From contig NZ_LRFC01000023.1 in NCBI RefSeq assembly GCF_001619875.1, positions 248,001 through 312,000 of the forward strand: a stretch of 64,000 nucleotides of DNA, read 5' to 3'. The stretch is from Fictibacillus phosphorivorans. Its GTDB lineage: Bacteria; Bacillota; Bacilli; Bacillales; Fictibacillaceae. The notes beneath the pieces are model-generated. The model saw only the letters and a list, made by a program, of their open reading frames with translations. It was not told where the DNA came from and ran no database searches. This document shows, one piece after another, positions 54,480 through 63,600 of this stretch (its first letter is position 1; each line of letters starts with the position of its first letter). The position numbers and the translations under genes are program-made.

Positions 54480-55052
54480 ATGAAAGCATTAATCGTTATT
54501 GATTACACAAACGATTTTGTAGCTGACGAAGGCAAGCTGACATGCGGAAAGCCAGGTCAGGAAATTGAAGATAGAATTGTATCACTTACAGAAGAGTTTT
54601 TGAGAAATGGAGATTATGTGGTTTTAGCCGTAGATGTACATGAAGAAAACGATCAATATCATCCAGAGAGCAAACTCTTTCCACCGCATAATATTAGAAA
54701 TACTGAAGGCAGAGAGCTGTATGGAAAGTTAAAGGATGTCTATACACAAAATCGTTTAGAACTAGAAAAGCAAATTCATTGGTTAGATAAGACTCGCTAT
54801 AGTGCTTTTGCAGGGACTAACCTTGAGATGAAATTACGAGAAAGAAATATACAAGAATTGCATCTGACAGGAGTGTGTACGGATATTTGTGTATTACATA
54901 CTGCTGTTGACGCTTATAATAAAGGCTTTTCAATAATAGTCCATGAAGATGCTGTTCAAAGTTTTAGTCAGCCGGGACATGAATGGGCATTATCACATTT
55001 TAAAAATACGTTAGCAGCCAAAGTAGTCAGCAGTAGCAATAAATTAGTGTGA
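54480..55052 (+). CDS. pncA: Nicotinamidase PncA
   Basis: The 190-residue isochorismatase-fold amidase closely matches B. subtilis PncA (YueJ): IVIDYTNDFVADEGKLTCG (catalytic Asp), KTRYSAFAGTNLEMKLRERN (Lys), and LTGVCTDICVLHTAVDAYNK with the nucleophilic Cys. It turns nicotinamide into nicotinate for NAD salvage. AAAGGAGG precedes the ATG. It follows mgtC closely, probably in one transcript, and a terminator follows. Confidence 0.94.
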   Translation: MKALIVIDYTNDFVADEGKLTCGKPGQEIEDRIVSLTEEFLRNGDYVVLAVDVHEENDQYHPESKLFPPHNIRNTEGRELYGKLKDVYTQNRLELEKQIHWLDKTRYSAFAGTNLEMKLRERNIQELHLTGVCTDICVLHTAVDAYNKGFSIIVHEDAVQSFSQPGHEWALSHFKNTLAAKVVSSSNKLV

Positions 55053-55056
55053 AGGA

Positions 55057-55088
55057 AGGGATGGCAGTTCATACTGCCGTCCCCTTTT
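55057..55088 (+). terminator. Terminator after pncA
   Basis: GGGATGGCAG pairs with CTGCCGTCCC around TTCATA and is followed by T5. It borders the convergent SDR gene. Confidence 0.88.
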
Positions 55089-56152
55089 TAATACCGTTTT
55101 AAGTTGAGATCACTTGCATTATTTTTATAATATTGTACGATTGGACCCACATATTCTTCAAAAGGAGGACATTTAATTTCAGTTCCTTGCAGGTCGCTCA
55201 TTAATTGAGTCGTATCATATTGTGCGTCATGAGAAAAGTAAGATAGCGTTTCATAAGGTACACCTAGCCATTTAGATAGAATAGAAAAAGACAATAACCG
55301 TTCTGCAAATCGATTGGATAGCGTCCAGCTAGGTTTCTTTCCTGTTAGTTCTTGACATAATAAAGAATATGCTTCCTGAATAGAAGGTGAATCCGGACTA
55401 AGCAAATGGTACGTTTTTGATTCACCCTTAGCGTCATGCATTAAAAAAACAGATGCTTTAATAATAAAATCAACGGGAACAAGATGAATTTTTGATGTTG
55501 ATTTGCCGATATTCGGAATGGGCAGGCGAGCTAGACGGTTTATAAACTGCATCATAAAATACGGCCCGTCAAACTTAATGGTTTCTCCTGTTATAGAATC
55601 ACCTACAATGATTCCCGGCCGAATAATGGTTGTTGGTATTCTATTTATTGACGCTCTAACAATACTTTCTGCTTCATGCTTTGTCTGTTCGTAAAAATTA
55701 CGAAAGCTTTGAGGCTCTTTCAAATCGTTCTCCAGGATTTCTCCTTGTTCATTACCTGATACATAAGCCGTGCTAAAATAGCAAAACCGTTTTAGATTCT
55801 TGCAACTTTCCACAAAAGATAAGACGTTTTTAGTACCTGTAACATTGCAGGAGTATGCAGGTTCATACGGAATGGTTAAGTCGTAAAGAGCTGCTAAATG
55901 TATACAATGTGTAATATGTTCAGAAAGGTGTTCAATTTCTGTAGAAGACAAACCTAACTGATCCTTTGTTATATCACCTTCTAGAAGATGTATATGATCA
56001 TATTGATTCTCTAGTTTATTTTCAGCGATTTGTCTTTCATGTTTTAAAATCAATAAGTAAAAAGAAGAAGACGGGTATTCGGTTTGCAGAGCTTTTACTA
56101 GCTTTGAAGCTATAAAACCTGGATAACCAGTGATAAAATAGGAATGATTCAT
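55088..56152 (-). CDS. Extended SDR / thioester-reductase-like NAD-binding protein
   Basis: The 354-residue protein begins MNHSYFITGYPGFIASKLVK, a Rossmann NAD(P) loop, with DITKDQLGL, HLAALYDL, NVTGTKNVL, STAYVSG and the active-site YEQTKHEAE (YxxxK). The layout resembles the reductase domain of fatty acyl-CoA or thioester reductases. The substrate is unknown. I start it at ATG 56152 behind AGGTG; the frame opens further upstream without a site. It is divergent from another NAD-binding gene. Confidence 0.82.
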   Translation of the reverse strand: MNHSYFITGYPGFIASKLVKALQTEYPSSSFYLLILKHERQIAENKLENQYDHIHLLEGDITKDQLGLSSTEIEHLSEHITHCIHLAALYDLTIPYEPAYSCNVTGTKNVLSFVESCKNLKRFCYFSTAYVSGNEQGEILENDLKEPQSFRNFYEQTKHEAESIVRASINRIPTTIIRPGIIVGDSITGETIKFDGPYFMMQFINRLARLPIPNIGKSTSKIHLVPVDFIIKASVFLMHDAKGESKTYHLLSPDSPSIQEAYSLLCQELTGKKPSWTLSNRFAERLLSFSILSKWLGVPYETLSYFSHDAQYDTTQLMSDLQGTEIKCPPFEEYVGPIVQYYKNNASDLNLKRY

Positions 56153-56217
56153 TCTAAAACACCTGCCAGTCCATTTTTTTAAATTCGCTCTAAAACTCAA
56201 GAAAGGATCATTAATTC

Positions 56218-56880
56218 ATGAAAAGTAAAACGGTTATTATTGCAGGATCAAGTGGGTTAGTTGGTCAGGAAGTTATCAAACAACTTCTTAATGATCCTAT
56301 GTGCCAAGAAATTATTTCGCTCGTTAGAAAAACGACAGAAATAAAAAATGAAAAACTAAAAGAAATCATATTCGATTTTTCTGCACCTGATTACCATTTA
56401 GAAAAGATTCAAGCTGATGTAATGTTTATTTGTATCGGCACGACGATGAAAAAAGCAAGATCAAAAAGTGCTTTTGAAGAAGTAGACCTGCAGATTCCAG
56501 TTAAATTAGGCAGACTTGCTCAAAAATTAAACATTGAACAGCTTTCAGTTATATCAGCTATGGGAGCTAATGACAGATCAACATTCTTTTATAACAGAGT
56601 GAAAGGGAAGATGGAGTCACACTTGATTTCATTAAACCTTCCTCATCTTACAATCGTTAGGCCCTCATTGTTGATTGGGGGACGTGATGAGTTTAGGCTT
56701 GGAGAAAGGTTTGCGGAAAAACTCTACAAAGCTTTCCCTTCCATATATCCCAAAAAATATGAACCCATTAAAGCGAGTTCAGTAGCCTGTACACTCATAA
56801 AAGAAAGTTTTAAACCTAAAGGACAAAGGGTACACATACTTGAAAATAAGAAGATTCATGAAATAAGCCGTAACAGTTAA
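56218..56880 (+). CDS. NAD(P)-binding oxidoreductase, atypical SDR
   Basis: The 220-residue protein has the dinucleotide loop IIAGSSGLVGQEVIKQLL at the N-terminus, ICIGTTMKKARSK near residue 80, and YNRVKGKMESHL where SDRs have YxxxK. It resembles YraR/HTATIP2-type oxidoreductases. The substrate is unknown. AAGAAAGGAT precedes the ATG. It is divergent from the larger SDR gene, and both could share a regulatory region. Confidence 0.82.
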   Translation: MKSKTVIIAGSSGLVGQEVIKQLLNDPMCQEIISLVRKTTEIKNEKLKEIIFDFSAPDYHLEKIQADVMFICIGTTMKKARSKSAFEEVDLQIPVKLGRLAQKLNIEQLSVISAMGANDRSTFFYNRVKGKMESHLISLNLPHLTIVRPSLLIGGRDEFRLGERFAEKLYKAFPSIYPKKYEPIKASSVACTLIKESFKPKGQRVHILENKKIHEISRNS

Positions 56881-56947
56881 AAATATTGCTTATTTACGTT
56901 ATAATAACATTGTATGTAAATGATTCGTTTTCAGGAGGAATAAAATA

Positions 56948-57376
56948 ATGAATGCCTATGAAGAATATATGAAACAAATGGCTCAGCCTATGAGAGATGA
57001 ATTAACACGCGCTGGATTTGAAGAATTGAAAACGCCTGAAGAAGTTAATTATTTTATGCAGGAAACTGAAGGTACTGCATTAGTTGTCATTAATTCTGTG
57101 TGTGGATGTGCTGCAGGACTTGCCCGTCCAGTTGCAATTGCATCACAGAACCATTCTGTAAAACCTGATCAGTTTGTTACGGTTTTTGCTGGTCAGGATA
57201 AAGAAGCAACGGCTCAAATGAGAGAGTTCTTTGGTGATATTCCGCCATCTTCTCCTTCGATGGCTGTTTTAAAGGATGGAAAAGTCGTACACTTCATTCA
57301 CCGCCACAACATTGAAAACCATGCGCCTGAGGAGATTCTTGAGAATTTACTCGGAGCATATGACGAACATTGTTAA
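56948..57376 (+). CDS. brxA: Bacilliredoxin BrxA
   Basis: The 142-residue thioredoxin-fold protein has NSVCGCAAGLARP with the CGC active site (Cys52 and Cys54), FAGQDKEATAQMREFF, and PPSSPSMAVLKDGKVVHFI. It matches BrxA (YphP) from MNAYEEYMKQM onward more than BrxB (YqiW). It removes bacillithiol from S-bacillithiolated proteins, so the host should make bacillithiol. TTCAGGAGG precedes the ATG. Confidence 0.94.
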   Translation: MNAYEEYMKQMAQPMRDELTRAGFEELKTPEEVNYFMQETEGTALVVINSVCGCAAGLARPVAIASQNHSVKPDQFVTVFAGQDKEATAQMREFFGDIPPSSPSMAVLKDGKVVHFIHRHNIENHAPEEILENLLGAYDEHC

Positions 57377-57410
57377 TGCTTTTTTACTCAGTATAATTGG
57401 ACTGTTTTAA

Positions 57411-57455
57411 AAAAGAAAGAGAGAAGCAAATAGGCTTCTCTCTTTCTCTTTTTAT
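57411..57455 (+). terminator. Terminator between brxA and the YjcZ-like gene
   Basis: AAAGAGAGAAGC pairs with GCTTCTCTCTTT around a small loop, then a T-rich run; A-rich on the other side, so it may act on both strands. Confidence 0.9.
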
Positions 57456-57467
57456 AAATATAATGAC

Positions 57468-57707
57468 TTAATGAGAAGAGGATGAAGATTCGTCGCAGTC
57501 GTCATCTTTGCCATGGAACGCAGTCGCTCCGATAATGATTAGCAGGATGAACAGAACAACAATAATTAGAAACCCACAGCCATGACCATAACCATAGCCT
57601 CCACCATAGCTTCCACCATATCCACCATGCAACGGCATGTTAGCAACCGGCTTCATATTAATGTTCATATTATCACCATAAGGCATATTCATTTTCTTGT
57701 TTTCCAT
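57468..57707 (-). CDS. YjcZ-family sporulation membrane peptide
   Basis: The 79-residue peptide has a Met/Asn-rich start, a Gly/Tyr-rich segment (GGYGGSYGGGYGYGHGCG, about 28-45), one hydrophobic helix (FLIIVVLFILLIIIGATAF), and an acidic-Ser tail. The GxxFxLIVVLFILLIIxG core is that of the YjcZ/SscA family of small spore proteins; the N-terminal extension is longer than usual. GGAGGGA precedes the ATG. Confidence 0.82.
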   Translation of the reverse strand: MENKKMNMPYGDNMNINMKPVANMPLHGGYGGSYGGGYGYGHGCGFLIIVVLFILLIIIGATAFHGKDDDCDESSSSSH

Positions 57708-57984
57708 TTCAGTCCCTCCAAATATTAAAGTCTAGGTCAACGTCACATTACACCATATGACCGAACCACCAAAACGGACACGGACAAATGCGGAGTTTTT
57801 AGTGAAATCGCCTGTACTTTTTTAGGAGAAGAGCCTAATTTCAATTTTATTAAGGAATTCTTTGATTGAATCTATAAACAAAGTAGCTTTTACGTTTAAA
57901 ATCGTTGGAGTTTTAAGTACCAAAACTGTTCATATTTTATACCCATTAGGGTATAAGGCTGTGCATTCCTAAAGTTTAGGTACG

Positions 57985-58068
57985 TAATCCAAAAATATTG
58001 GCAGTTTATCCACGAGTTTTGGCCTCCAATCCAAAAGTTTTGACTGTTTATCCACGAATTTACAATCC
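57985..58068 (+). repeat. Degenerate 21-bp tandem repeat, locus C (four units)
   Basis: Four units start at 57985, 58006, 58027 and 58048, with cores TAATCCAAAAATATTGGCAG, TTATCCACGAGTTTTGGCCT, CAATCCAAAAGTTTTGACTG and TTATCCACGAATTTACAATC. The period is exactly 21 bp. The unit is the same as at locus A. The 516-nt stretch 57708-58223 holds nothing else apart from the plsY terminator. Confidence 0.85.
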
Positions 58069-58190
58069 TCGACATATTTCGTGACGTTTATTCTCGTCAC
58101 ATACCCCAGCACCTCAACAAAACTCTTCAGCCCTCTAAAATGACTAAAACACCAGTTAGATCAATGGGTCATAACAACAAATTTTAAACG

Positions 58191-58224
58191 AAAAAAAAGA
58201 CCGTCCTTATCATAAGAACGATCT
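58191..58224 (-). terminator. Terminator after plsY
   Basis: On the minus strand GATCGTTCTTA pairs with TAAGGACGGTC (two G-U pairs) around TGA and is followed by T8. It overlaps the end of plsY. Confidence 0.85.
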
Positions 58225-58811
58225 CAAATCCATTTTACTTTTGGTTCTGTTTTCTTAACGATTCTAACAATGTTTTGTCTGTGTCTAAAGATTAAAAAGA
58301 GTGTAAAGCCGATTAAAATGTAGGTCGTAATGTAGTCGCCGGCAAGCAAAATACTTAAAATCACTGATCCAACACCAGCCATAATAGACGAAAGTGAAAC
58401 GTATTTACTTAAGTACAGCGTTAAAAAGAAGGTAAGCAGGACAAGTAAAAACAAAAGAGGTTCTGCAAACAACAAAACTCCTCCAGAGGTTGCTACTGCT
58501 TTTCCGCCTTTAAATCTCGCAAATACGGGGTAACAATGCCCAATAACAGCTGGTATGCCAGCAATAAGTGGATGTAGGTCAATATCCAGCAATACTGGTA
58601 AACTTGCTGCAAAAGTACCTTTTAAAACATCTGCTGCTGAAACAATAAAACCCGCTTTTTTTCCTAATATCCTAAACGTGTTTGTACCGCCTAAATTGCC
58701 GCTTCCATGTTCTCTGATGTCAATGCCATAACCTAGTTTTCCTACTAACAGGGCAAAGGGGATAGAACCTAGCAAATAAGAAAGAAGAATAATTATCATG
58801 ATTTCAGTCAT
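58224..58811 (-). CDS. plsY: Glycerol-3-phosphate acyltransferase PlsY
   Basis: PlsY moves the acyl group from acyl-phosphate to glycerol-3-phosphate, the first step of phospholipid synthesis. The 195-residue membrane protein has [36 protein letters not shown], and [12 protein letters not shown], the three PlsY motifs, and about six helices. In B. subtilis it (yneS) lies beside yneR; here it is some 49 kb away, so that order is broken. AGGGGTG precedes the ATG. Confidence 0.95.
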   Translation of the reverse strand: MTEIMIIILLSYLLGSIPFALLVGKLGYGIDIREHGSGNLGGTNTFRILGKKAGFIVSAADVLKGTFAASLPVLLDIDLHPLIAGIPAVIGHCYPVFARFKGGKAVATSGGVLLFAEPLLFLLVLLTFFLTLYLSKYVSLSSIMAGVGSVILSILLAGDYITTYILIGFTLFLIFRHRQNIVRIVKKTEPKVKWI

Positions 58812-59000
58812 ATGAACACCCCTAAAAATAAGACTAGCTATTTCTTATTATAGGATATAACGTTTTAATTTCCCACAATTAGTTTGAATAATACTTGGCA
58901 TTGCGATCGCCTGATCGTGCTCCTGCAGTTGAGTTGATGATCGACCCAAACTTGTTGTTACGCCAAAACTATCTTGCTAACCAGAAATAATTTCTGATCA

Positions 59001-59034
59001 TGCAAAAAAACAGCACCCTTATTCGGAAAGGGCG
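59001..59034 (-). terminator. Terminator after the MMPL transporter gene
   Basis: On the minus strand CGCCCTT pairs with AAGGGTG around TCCGAAT, followed by GCTGTTTTTTT. It overlaps the end of the gene. Confidence 0.85.
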
Positions 59035-61208
59035 CCGCGGTTTTTATTCTTCATATTCTTTGAAAAAGGCATCCACCAATTCCAGTCTCCAAGAAGCTTC
59101 ATTAATGACGGAACGAATATCATCCTTACGATTGTTGCGTCAATAAAAATAGCAAGCGCGATAGCAATACCAATCTGTTTTACTGGCATTACATTAGTAA
59201 AAGCAAAAGATCCTGTAATGACAATCATTATTGCAGCAGCTGAGGTTATGATTTTTGAGGTAGAGGTTAATCCTGATAAAGTAGCATGGTCATTATCACC
59301 AGTCTCCTCATAGATTTCTTGTATTCTTGAAATTAAGAACACCTCATAATCCATACTAAGTCCAAAGACGATTCCAAAAGTAAAGACGGGTATCATTAAC
59401 CCAATCTCTACAGGATCCATCAGCACACCGCTTTGAAAGATCCATACTAGTATTCCAAAGGTAGCTGCCAGACTGAGCATGTTCATAAAGATTGCTTTTA
59501 TTGGTATGAATACAGAACGGAATGCAATCATTAGTATGAAAAGTGTAGTAATCAATACAATCGCTAATCCATATGGTGCTTTTTCAATAATTTCATCAAA
59601 TATCTCTTGATTGAACTTTGTTACACCACCAATTGTTAAAGAAAGTCCGTTATAATCATCTTCCCATTTTTTAACGAATCGTTTAGCTTCATCCCCTGTA
59701 ACATCTACTGATAAATAAGCTCTGATTACAGCAGTTTCTTTATTAATAAACGGCTTAAGTGCAGGGGATAACTGCTGTTTTCCCTGATCTGTCTGCAAAA
59801 CATCGTAAAGCTCTGATCCATTAAGCTGGTTTGTATAATTAAAAATAGATTCTGTTTTGATTACTTCTTTTTCATTTTCAAGATTCCTTACTAATTTTTC
59901 TAACGCAAGCAGTGCTTCTTTGTTTGTAACATAAGAATCATTTGCTTCAGCCACAATGAGCACTGGATATAATTCATCTTCACCGAAGGTCTTTTCGAAT
60001 TTTTCAAAGGCCGTTCTTGACTCATATTCTGGCGGGAGCGCTTCCGCTTCTGGAATTGAAAGTTTCATATCTTTAACAGGGGTTACAGATACGGCTAAAA
60101 TACATGCTGCGGTGATCGCCATAAGAACGGGGCGTTTCATAACAAAAGCCGCAAATGAATGCCAAACAGATTTTCCATTTTCTTTCGGTTTAAACAATTT
60201 TAACGCATTAACCCGATCACCAAGTACGGCTAAAATGGCCGGCAAAAATGTAATTGCATTCAGTACAGATAGAATGACAACCACCATACCGCCAATTGCT
60301 ACCGTTTTAAAAATATCAATATTAATCAGCAGCATACCTGATAGACCTAAGAACACACAAAGACCAGAAAAGGCAATCGATCGACCAGCTGTTTGAACAG
60401 AGATTATGGTAGCCTTCTCGATTCCTTGATGAAGTTCTTCACGAAAACGATTAACAAGAAGCAAGGCAAAGTCTATTCCTAATGCAAGTCCAATCATTGG
60501 AACAACATTTAGTAAGAAAATACTTACGTTTGTTTCTTGACCGTAAAAATAAAGAAGTCCAAGTGAGCTTACAACAGAGATTACACCGACTAAAATAGGC
60601 AATCCTGCAGCTATTAAACCTCCAAACGCTAGTAAAAGAATGATTAAAGCTGCAGGTATTCCAATTGCTTCTGCTCTTGCTAAGTCATGTTGACTTGCAG
60701 TGTTCATATCTTCCGCTATAACAGGACCTCCTGTTAAAGAGACAGAAATCTCCCTGTCTTCAGGCAAACGGTCTCTTATCTGTTCAATGGAAGTCTTTAA
60801 ATCTCCGAAGCTTTTATCGAACTGTACAGAAGCAAAAGAAACGTTATCTTTAATCGTCTTTTCAGGAGCATCATAAGGACTCTGCACTCCAACAACGTCT
60901 TCTACATCATCCATCTTTTCAATCGAATTCTGAACAAAATCTTTATACTCTTGATCTTGAGGACTATATTTTTCAGAATCAAAGATCAACATCACAGAAG
61001 ATTTTGGCTGATCGAACTTTTCTTGAAGAATATTTTCTACTTTTGAAAAGGAACCATCCATTTCAAAGCCGCTGCCACTTAATATGGATGGAAGTTTGAC
61101 GGCAAAAAAGCCCAATACAATGGTAGTCAGAATCCAAAATGTTATAATAAGTACACGGAACCGATATGTAAACTTTCCTAAGGCAAGAAAGGATAAACCT
61201 TTTTTCAT
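59019..61208 (-). CDS. ydfJ: MMPL/RND-family membrane transporter
   Basis: The 729-residue protein has 12 membrane helices in two halves, each with a large extracytoplasmic domain after its first helix (residues about 35-180 and 390-545). GLALGIDFALLLVNRFREEL and FGLSMDYEVFLISRIQEIYE are the paired helix-4 motifs with the Asp-Tyr/Phe proton relay of MMPL proteins. The size and look fit YdfJ. The substrate, lipid or drug, is unknown. GGAGGCACC precedes the ATG. Confidence 0.9.
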   Translation of the reverse strand: MKKGLSFLALGKFTYRFRVLIITFWILTTIVLGFFAVKLPSILSGSGFEMDGSFSKVENILQEKFDQPKSSVMLIFDSEKYSPQDQEYKDFVQNSIEKMDDVEDVVGVQSPYDAPEKTIKDNVSFASVQFDKSFGDLKTSIEQIRDRLPEDREISVSLTGGPVIAEDMNTASQHDLARAEAIGIPAALIILLLAFGGLIAAGLPILVGVISVVSSLGLLYFYGQETNVSIFLLNVVPMIGLALGIDFALLLVNRFREELHQGIEKATIISVQTAGRSIAFSGLCVFLGLSGMLLINIDIFKTVAIGGMVVVILSVLNAITFLPAILAVLGDRVNALKLFKPKENGKSVWHSFAAFVMKRPVLMAITAACILAVSVTPVKDMKLSIPEAEALPPEYESRTAFEKFEKTFGEDELYPVLIVAEANDSYVTNKEALLALEKLVRNLENEKEVIKTESIFNYTNQLNGSELYDVLQTDQGKQQLSPALKPFINKETAVIRAYLSVDVTGDEAKRFVKKWEDDYNGLSLTIGGVTKFNQEIFDEIIEKAPYGLAIVLITTLFILMIAFRSVFIPIKAIFMNMLSLAATFGILVWIFQSGVLMDPVEIGLMIPVFTFGIVFGLSMDYEVFLISRIQEIYEETGDNDHATLSGLTSTSKIITSAAAIMIVITGSFAFTNVMPVKQIGIAIALAIFIDATIVRMIFVPSLMKLLGDWNWWMPFSKNMKNKNRGALSE

Positions 61209-61412
61209 GGTGGTGCCTCCTCAAACATATATCTTCCCATATTTTAGGTTTGTTCCAAGATATATGCAAATAATAAGAAACCTAATCTATCTATTTTGAA
61301 CTTTTTCTAGAGACTTCTTTAAAGCTGCGTTTAAGCAAATGTTCCAACTAACATCCTTTAAAAGCACAGACTAGACTACAGGCCTTATTTAAAAAACAGA
61401 CAGGTGATTACA

Positions 61413-62186
61413 TTGATTGTTACAACAGCTGGCAAAAATGCATTACGATTACATAGTAAAGCAGCAGAAGTTTCCTTAACCATCGGAGGCATATTCGTAG
61501 AGCGAGATGGCCACTCCATCTCATCCTTAACAGAGAAGTATCATCAAGATGTTCTCATGATTGGGGTCGACAAAATTTCGTATCATCCGAAAAACGGAGG
61601 TACACCTTTCTTTTTCCATCCCAATTCTTCTATGTTTCGTGTAAAACAAATAATAAGAGGAGAAAAAGATGCTTTTATCGAAGCCGCTCAACTAACTGAA
61701 GGTATGAGTTTATTGGACTGTACGCTTGGACTAGCTTCTGACTCTATAGTAGCCAGTTTAGTTACAGGAGAGAATGGCTCTGTAACAGGGATTGAAAGCA
61801 GCACCGCTATTTCATTTGTCGTTCAGAGCGGTCTTAAAGTTTGGGAATCCAAACTCCCAGAGATGAATGCAGCTATGAGAAGAATTGAGGTTGTACAAAG
61901 TGATCATTACGAATATCTAAATAAACAACCTGATAATCGCTATGACGTTGTTTATTTTGACCCGATGTTTGAATCAACCATTGCTTCTCCTGGTATACAA
62001 GGCTTAAAGAGCAGTGCTGATTACGGGGAACTTACTAAGAAAACGATCACTGAAGCATTAAGAGTAGCTTCACAGCGTGTAGTAATGAAAGATAATCGAT
62101 CAAGCACGAAATTTGAAGAACTAGGGTTTTCAGTACTGAAAAGAAATTCCAGTTTTTTATATGGAGTTATTAATAAGTCCCTTTAA
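61413..62186 (+). CDS. SAM-dependent methyltransferase (YpiP/RsmJ-like)
   Basis: The 257-residue class I methyltransferase has LLDCTLGLASDSIVASLV (SAM loop) near residue 103, GIESSTAISFVV, and YDVVYFDPMFE near residue 180, a DPPF-like catalytic segment. An N-terminal domain of about 90 residues (MIVTTAGKNALRLHSKAAEV) precedes the fold, as in YpiP and the 16S rRNA methyltransferase RsmJ. The target is not known. I start it at TTG 61413, 5 nt after AGGTGA; GTG 61404 lies in that site. Confidence 0.85.
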   Translation: MIVTTAGKNALRLHSKAAEVSLTIGGIFVERDGHSISSLTEKYHQDVLMIGVDKISYHPKNGGTPFFFHPNSSMFRVKQIIRGEKDAFIEAAQLTEGMSLLDCTLGLASDSIVASLVTGENGSVTGIESSTAISFVVQSGLKVWESKLPEMNAAMRRIEVVQSDHYEYLNKQPDNRYDVVYFDPMFESTIASPGIQGLKSSADYGELTKKTITEALRVASQRVVMKDNRSSTKFEELGFSVLKRNSSFLYGVINKSL

Positions 62187-62244
62187 TAAAGAGTCTATTT
62201 TAAAAATGTTTTTTTAGTAGCTTTGTCATTCTCTTCACTGACAA

Positions 62245-62427
62245 GTTGATTGGAGTGCAAGATGCGTGCCTACTACATGAGAAGCTTCTCGAAAGGCATG
62301 CGACGAGGAAGCCTACTTCGGTAGCATTTACAAGTAGACGAAGGAGCAAGAACACCTTTATGAAATCTATTTTTAAATCGCTCACCGCCTGCCCCACGGA
62401 AAGCGAGCACCTAAAACGGAAATCAAC
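62245..62427 (+). repeat. Foldback intergenic repeat, copy 6 (long subtype)
   Basis: It runs from GTTGATTGGAGTGCAAGATG to CACCTAAAACGGAAATCAAC and contains ACATGAGAAGCTTCTCGAAA and TCGGTAGCATTTACAAGTAG, the module shared only with copy 1. Its central core is partly lost (AATCTATTTTTAAATCGCTC). It fills the 303-nt gap before the aldolase gene, ending 62 nt before the start codon. Confidence 0.88.
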
Positions 62428-62489
62428 TACTTTCAAAAGCAACAATGAATAAGAAAAACAGCCCACAAAAAAACAGAATGAGGTGTAAC

Positions 62490-63509
62490 ATGATTGACCT
62501 TAGAAGTGATACTCTTACACAACCAACAAAGAAAATGAGAGAAGCGATCTACAACGCTTCAGTAGGGGATGATGTTTATGGAGAAGATCCCTCGATTAAT
62601 AGATTAGAAGAACTAGCTGCTGAAATGACAGGGAAAGAAGCTGCTTTATTCGTTACAAGTGGAACACAGGGAAACCAATTAGCCGTTCTTTCTCAAACAG
62701 CACCAGGTGATGAGATTATTGTGGAAGCAGAGTCTCATATCTTCTTTTATGAAGGAGGAGCTATTTCAGCTTTAGCTGGCGTTCAGCCAAGAGTCGTTCA
62801 AGGTTTAAAAGGTGAAATGAGTCCTGCTGCTGTAAAAAATGCCATTCGTTCTGATGATATCCATTTTCCGGATACTTCTTTAATCTGCCTTGAAAACACG
62901 CATAACCGTTCAGGAGGATCTATTGTTTCTTTAGAAAACATGAGTGCTATATATGATCTTGCTGTTAACGCAGGCATTCCCGTTCATATTGATGGAGCAC
63001 GGCTCTTTAACGCAGTCGTAGCATCAAATCATAATTTAAAAGATTTTACCCAATATTGCGACTCTGTTCAGATTTGTTTATCTAAGGGATTAGGATCACC
63101 TGTTGGTTCAATATTAGCAGGAAAAAAAGAGGTTATTCAAAAAGCTAGAAAATGGAGAAAGCGTCTTGGTGGAGGTATGAGGCAAGCTGGTTTCTTAGCG
63201 GCTAGCGGTATCATATCGTTAACAGAAATGGTGAATCGTTTAGCAGAAGATCACGAAAAAGCATCGAAACTAGCGGATGCCATAGAAGAAATGAATGGGT
63301 TAACACTTCTAAATAGACCTGATACGAACATTGTTATTGTTAATATTGAAAAAACCTTGCAGACCAATGCGGAATTTTTAGACAAGCTTAAGAAAGAAGG
63401 CGTGCTCGCCGTTTCTTTTGGAGAAGGACAAATTAGATTTACAACGCACTATGATGTAAGTGAAAAAGATATTGAATATGCAATCTCTGCCATTCAAAGA
63501 GTTATATAA
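62490..63509 (+). CDS. ltaA: Low-specificity L-threonine aldolase
   Basis: The 339-residue PLP enzyme splits L-threonine or allo-threonine to glycine and acetaldehyde. It starts MIDLRSDTLTQPTKKMREAI, has VGDDVYGEDPSINRLEE, FVTSGTQGNQLAV, and the PLP lysine in CLSKGLGSPVGS near residue 200. GAGGTG lies 4 nt before the ATG at 62490; the frame opens at 62445 at the border of the repeat, without a site. A terminator follows. Confidence 0.93.
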   Translation: MIDLRSDTLTQPTKKMREAIYNASVGDDVYGEDPSINRLEELAAEMTGKEAALFVTSGTQGNQLAVLSQTAPGDEIIVEAESHIFFYEGGAISALAGVQPRVVQGLKGEMSPAAVKNAIRSDDIHFPDTSLICLENTHNRSGGSIVSLENMSAIYDLAVNAGIPVHIDGARLFNAVVASNHNLKDFTQYCDSVQICLSKGLGSPVGSILAGKKEVIQKARKWRKRLGGGMRQAGFLAASGIISLTEMVNRLAEDHEKASKLADAIEEMNGLTLLNRPDTNIVIVNIEKTLQTNAEFLDKLKKEGVLAVSFGEGQIRFTTHYDVSEKDIEYAISAIQRVI

Positions 63510-63535
63510 AAAAGTTTACCTAAAGATAATAAATA

Positions 63536-63567
63536 AAAAAAAAAAACGGGTGCTATCCCGTTTTTTT
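63536..63567 (+). terminator. Terminator after ltaA
   Basis: AAAAAACGGG and CCCGTTTTTTT form a stem around TGCTAT; A-rich and T-rich flanks make it work on either strand, towards the amidase gene too. Confidence 0.9.
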
Positions 63568-63600
63568 ATTTTGACTGAATAAGTAAACAACAATTCTTTT

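Noticed and set aside
62200-62466. Frames of 88 and 68 codons upstream of ltaA
   Set aside because: They are translations of foldback repeat copy 6; the aldolase itself starts at 62490.
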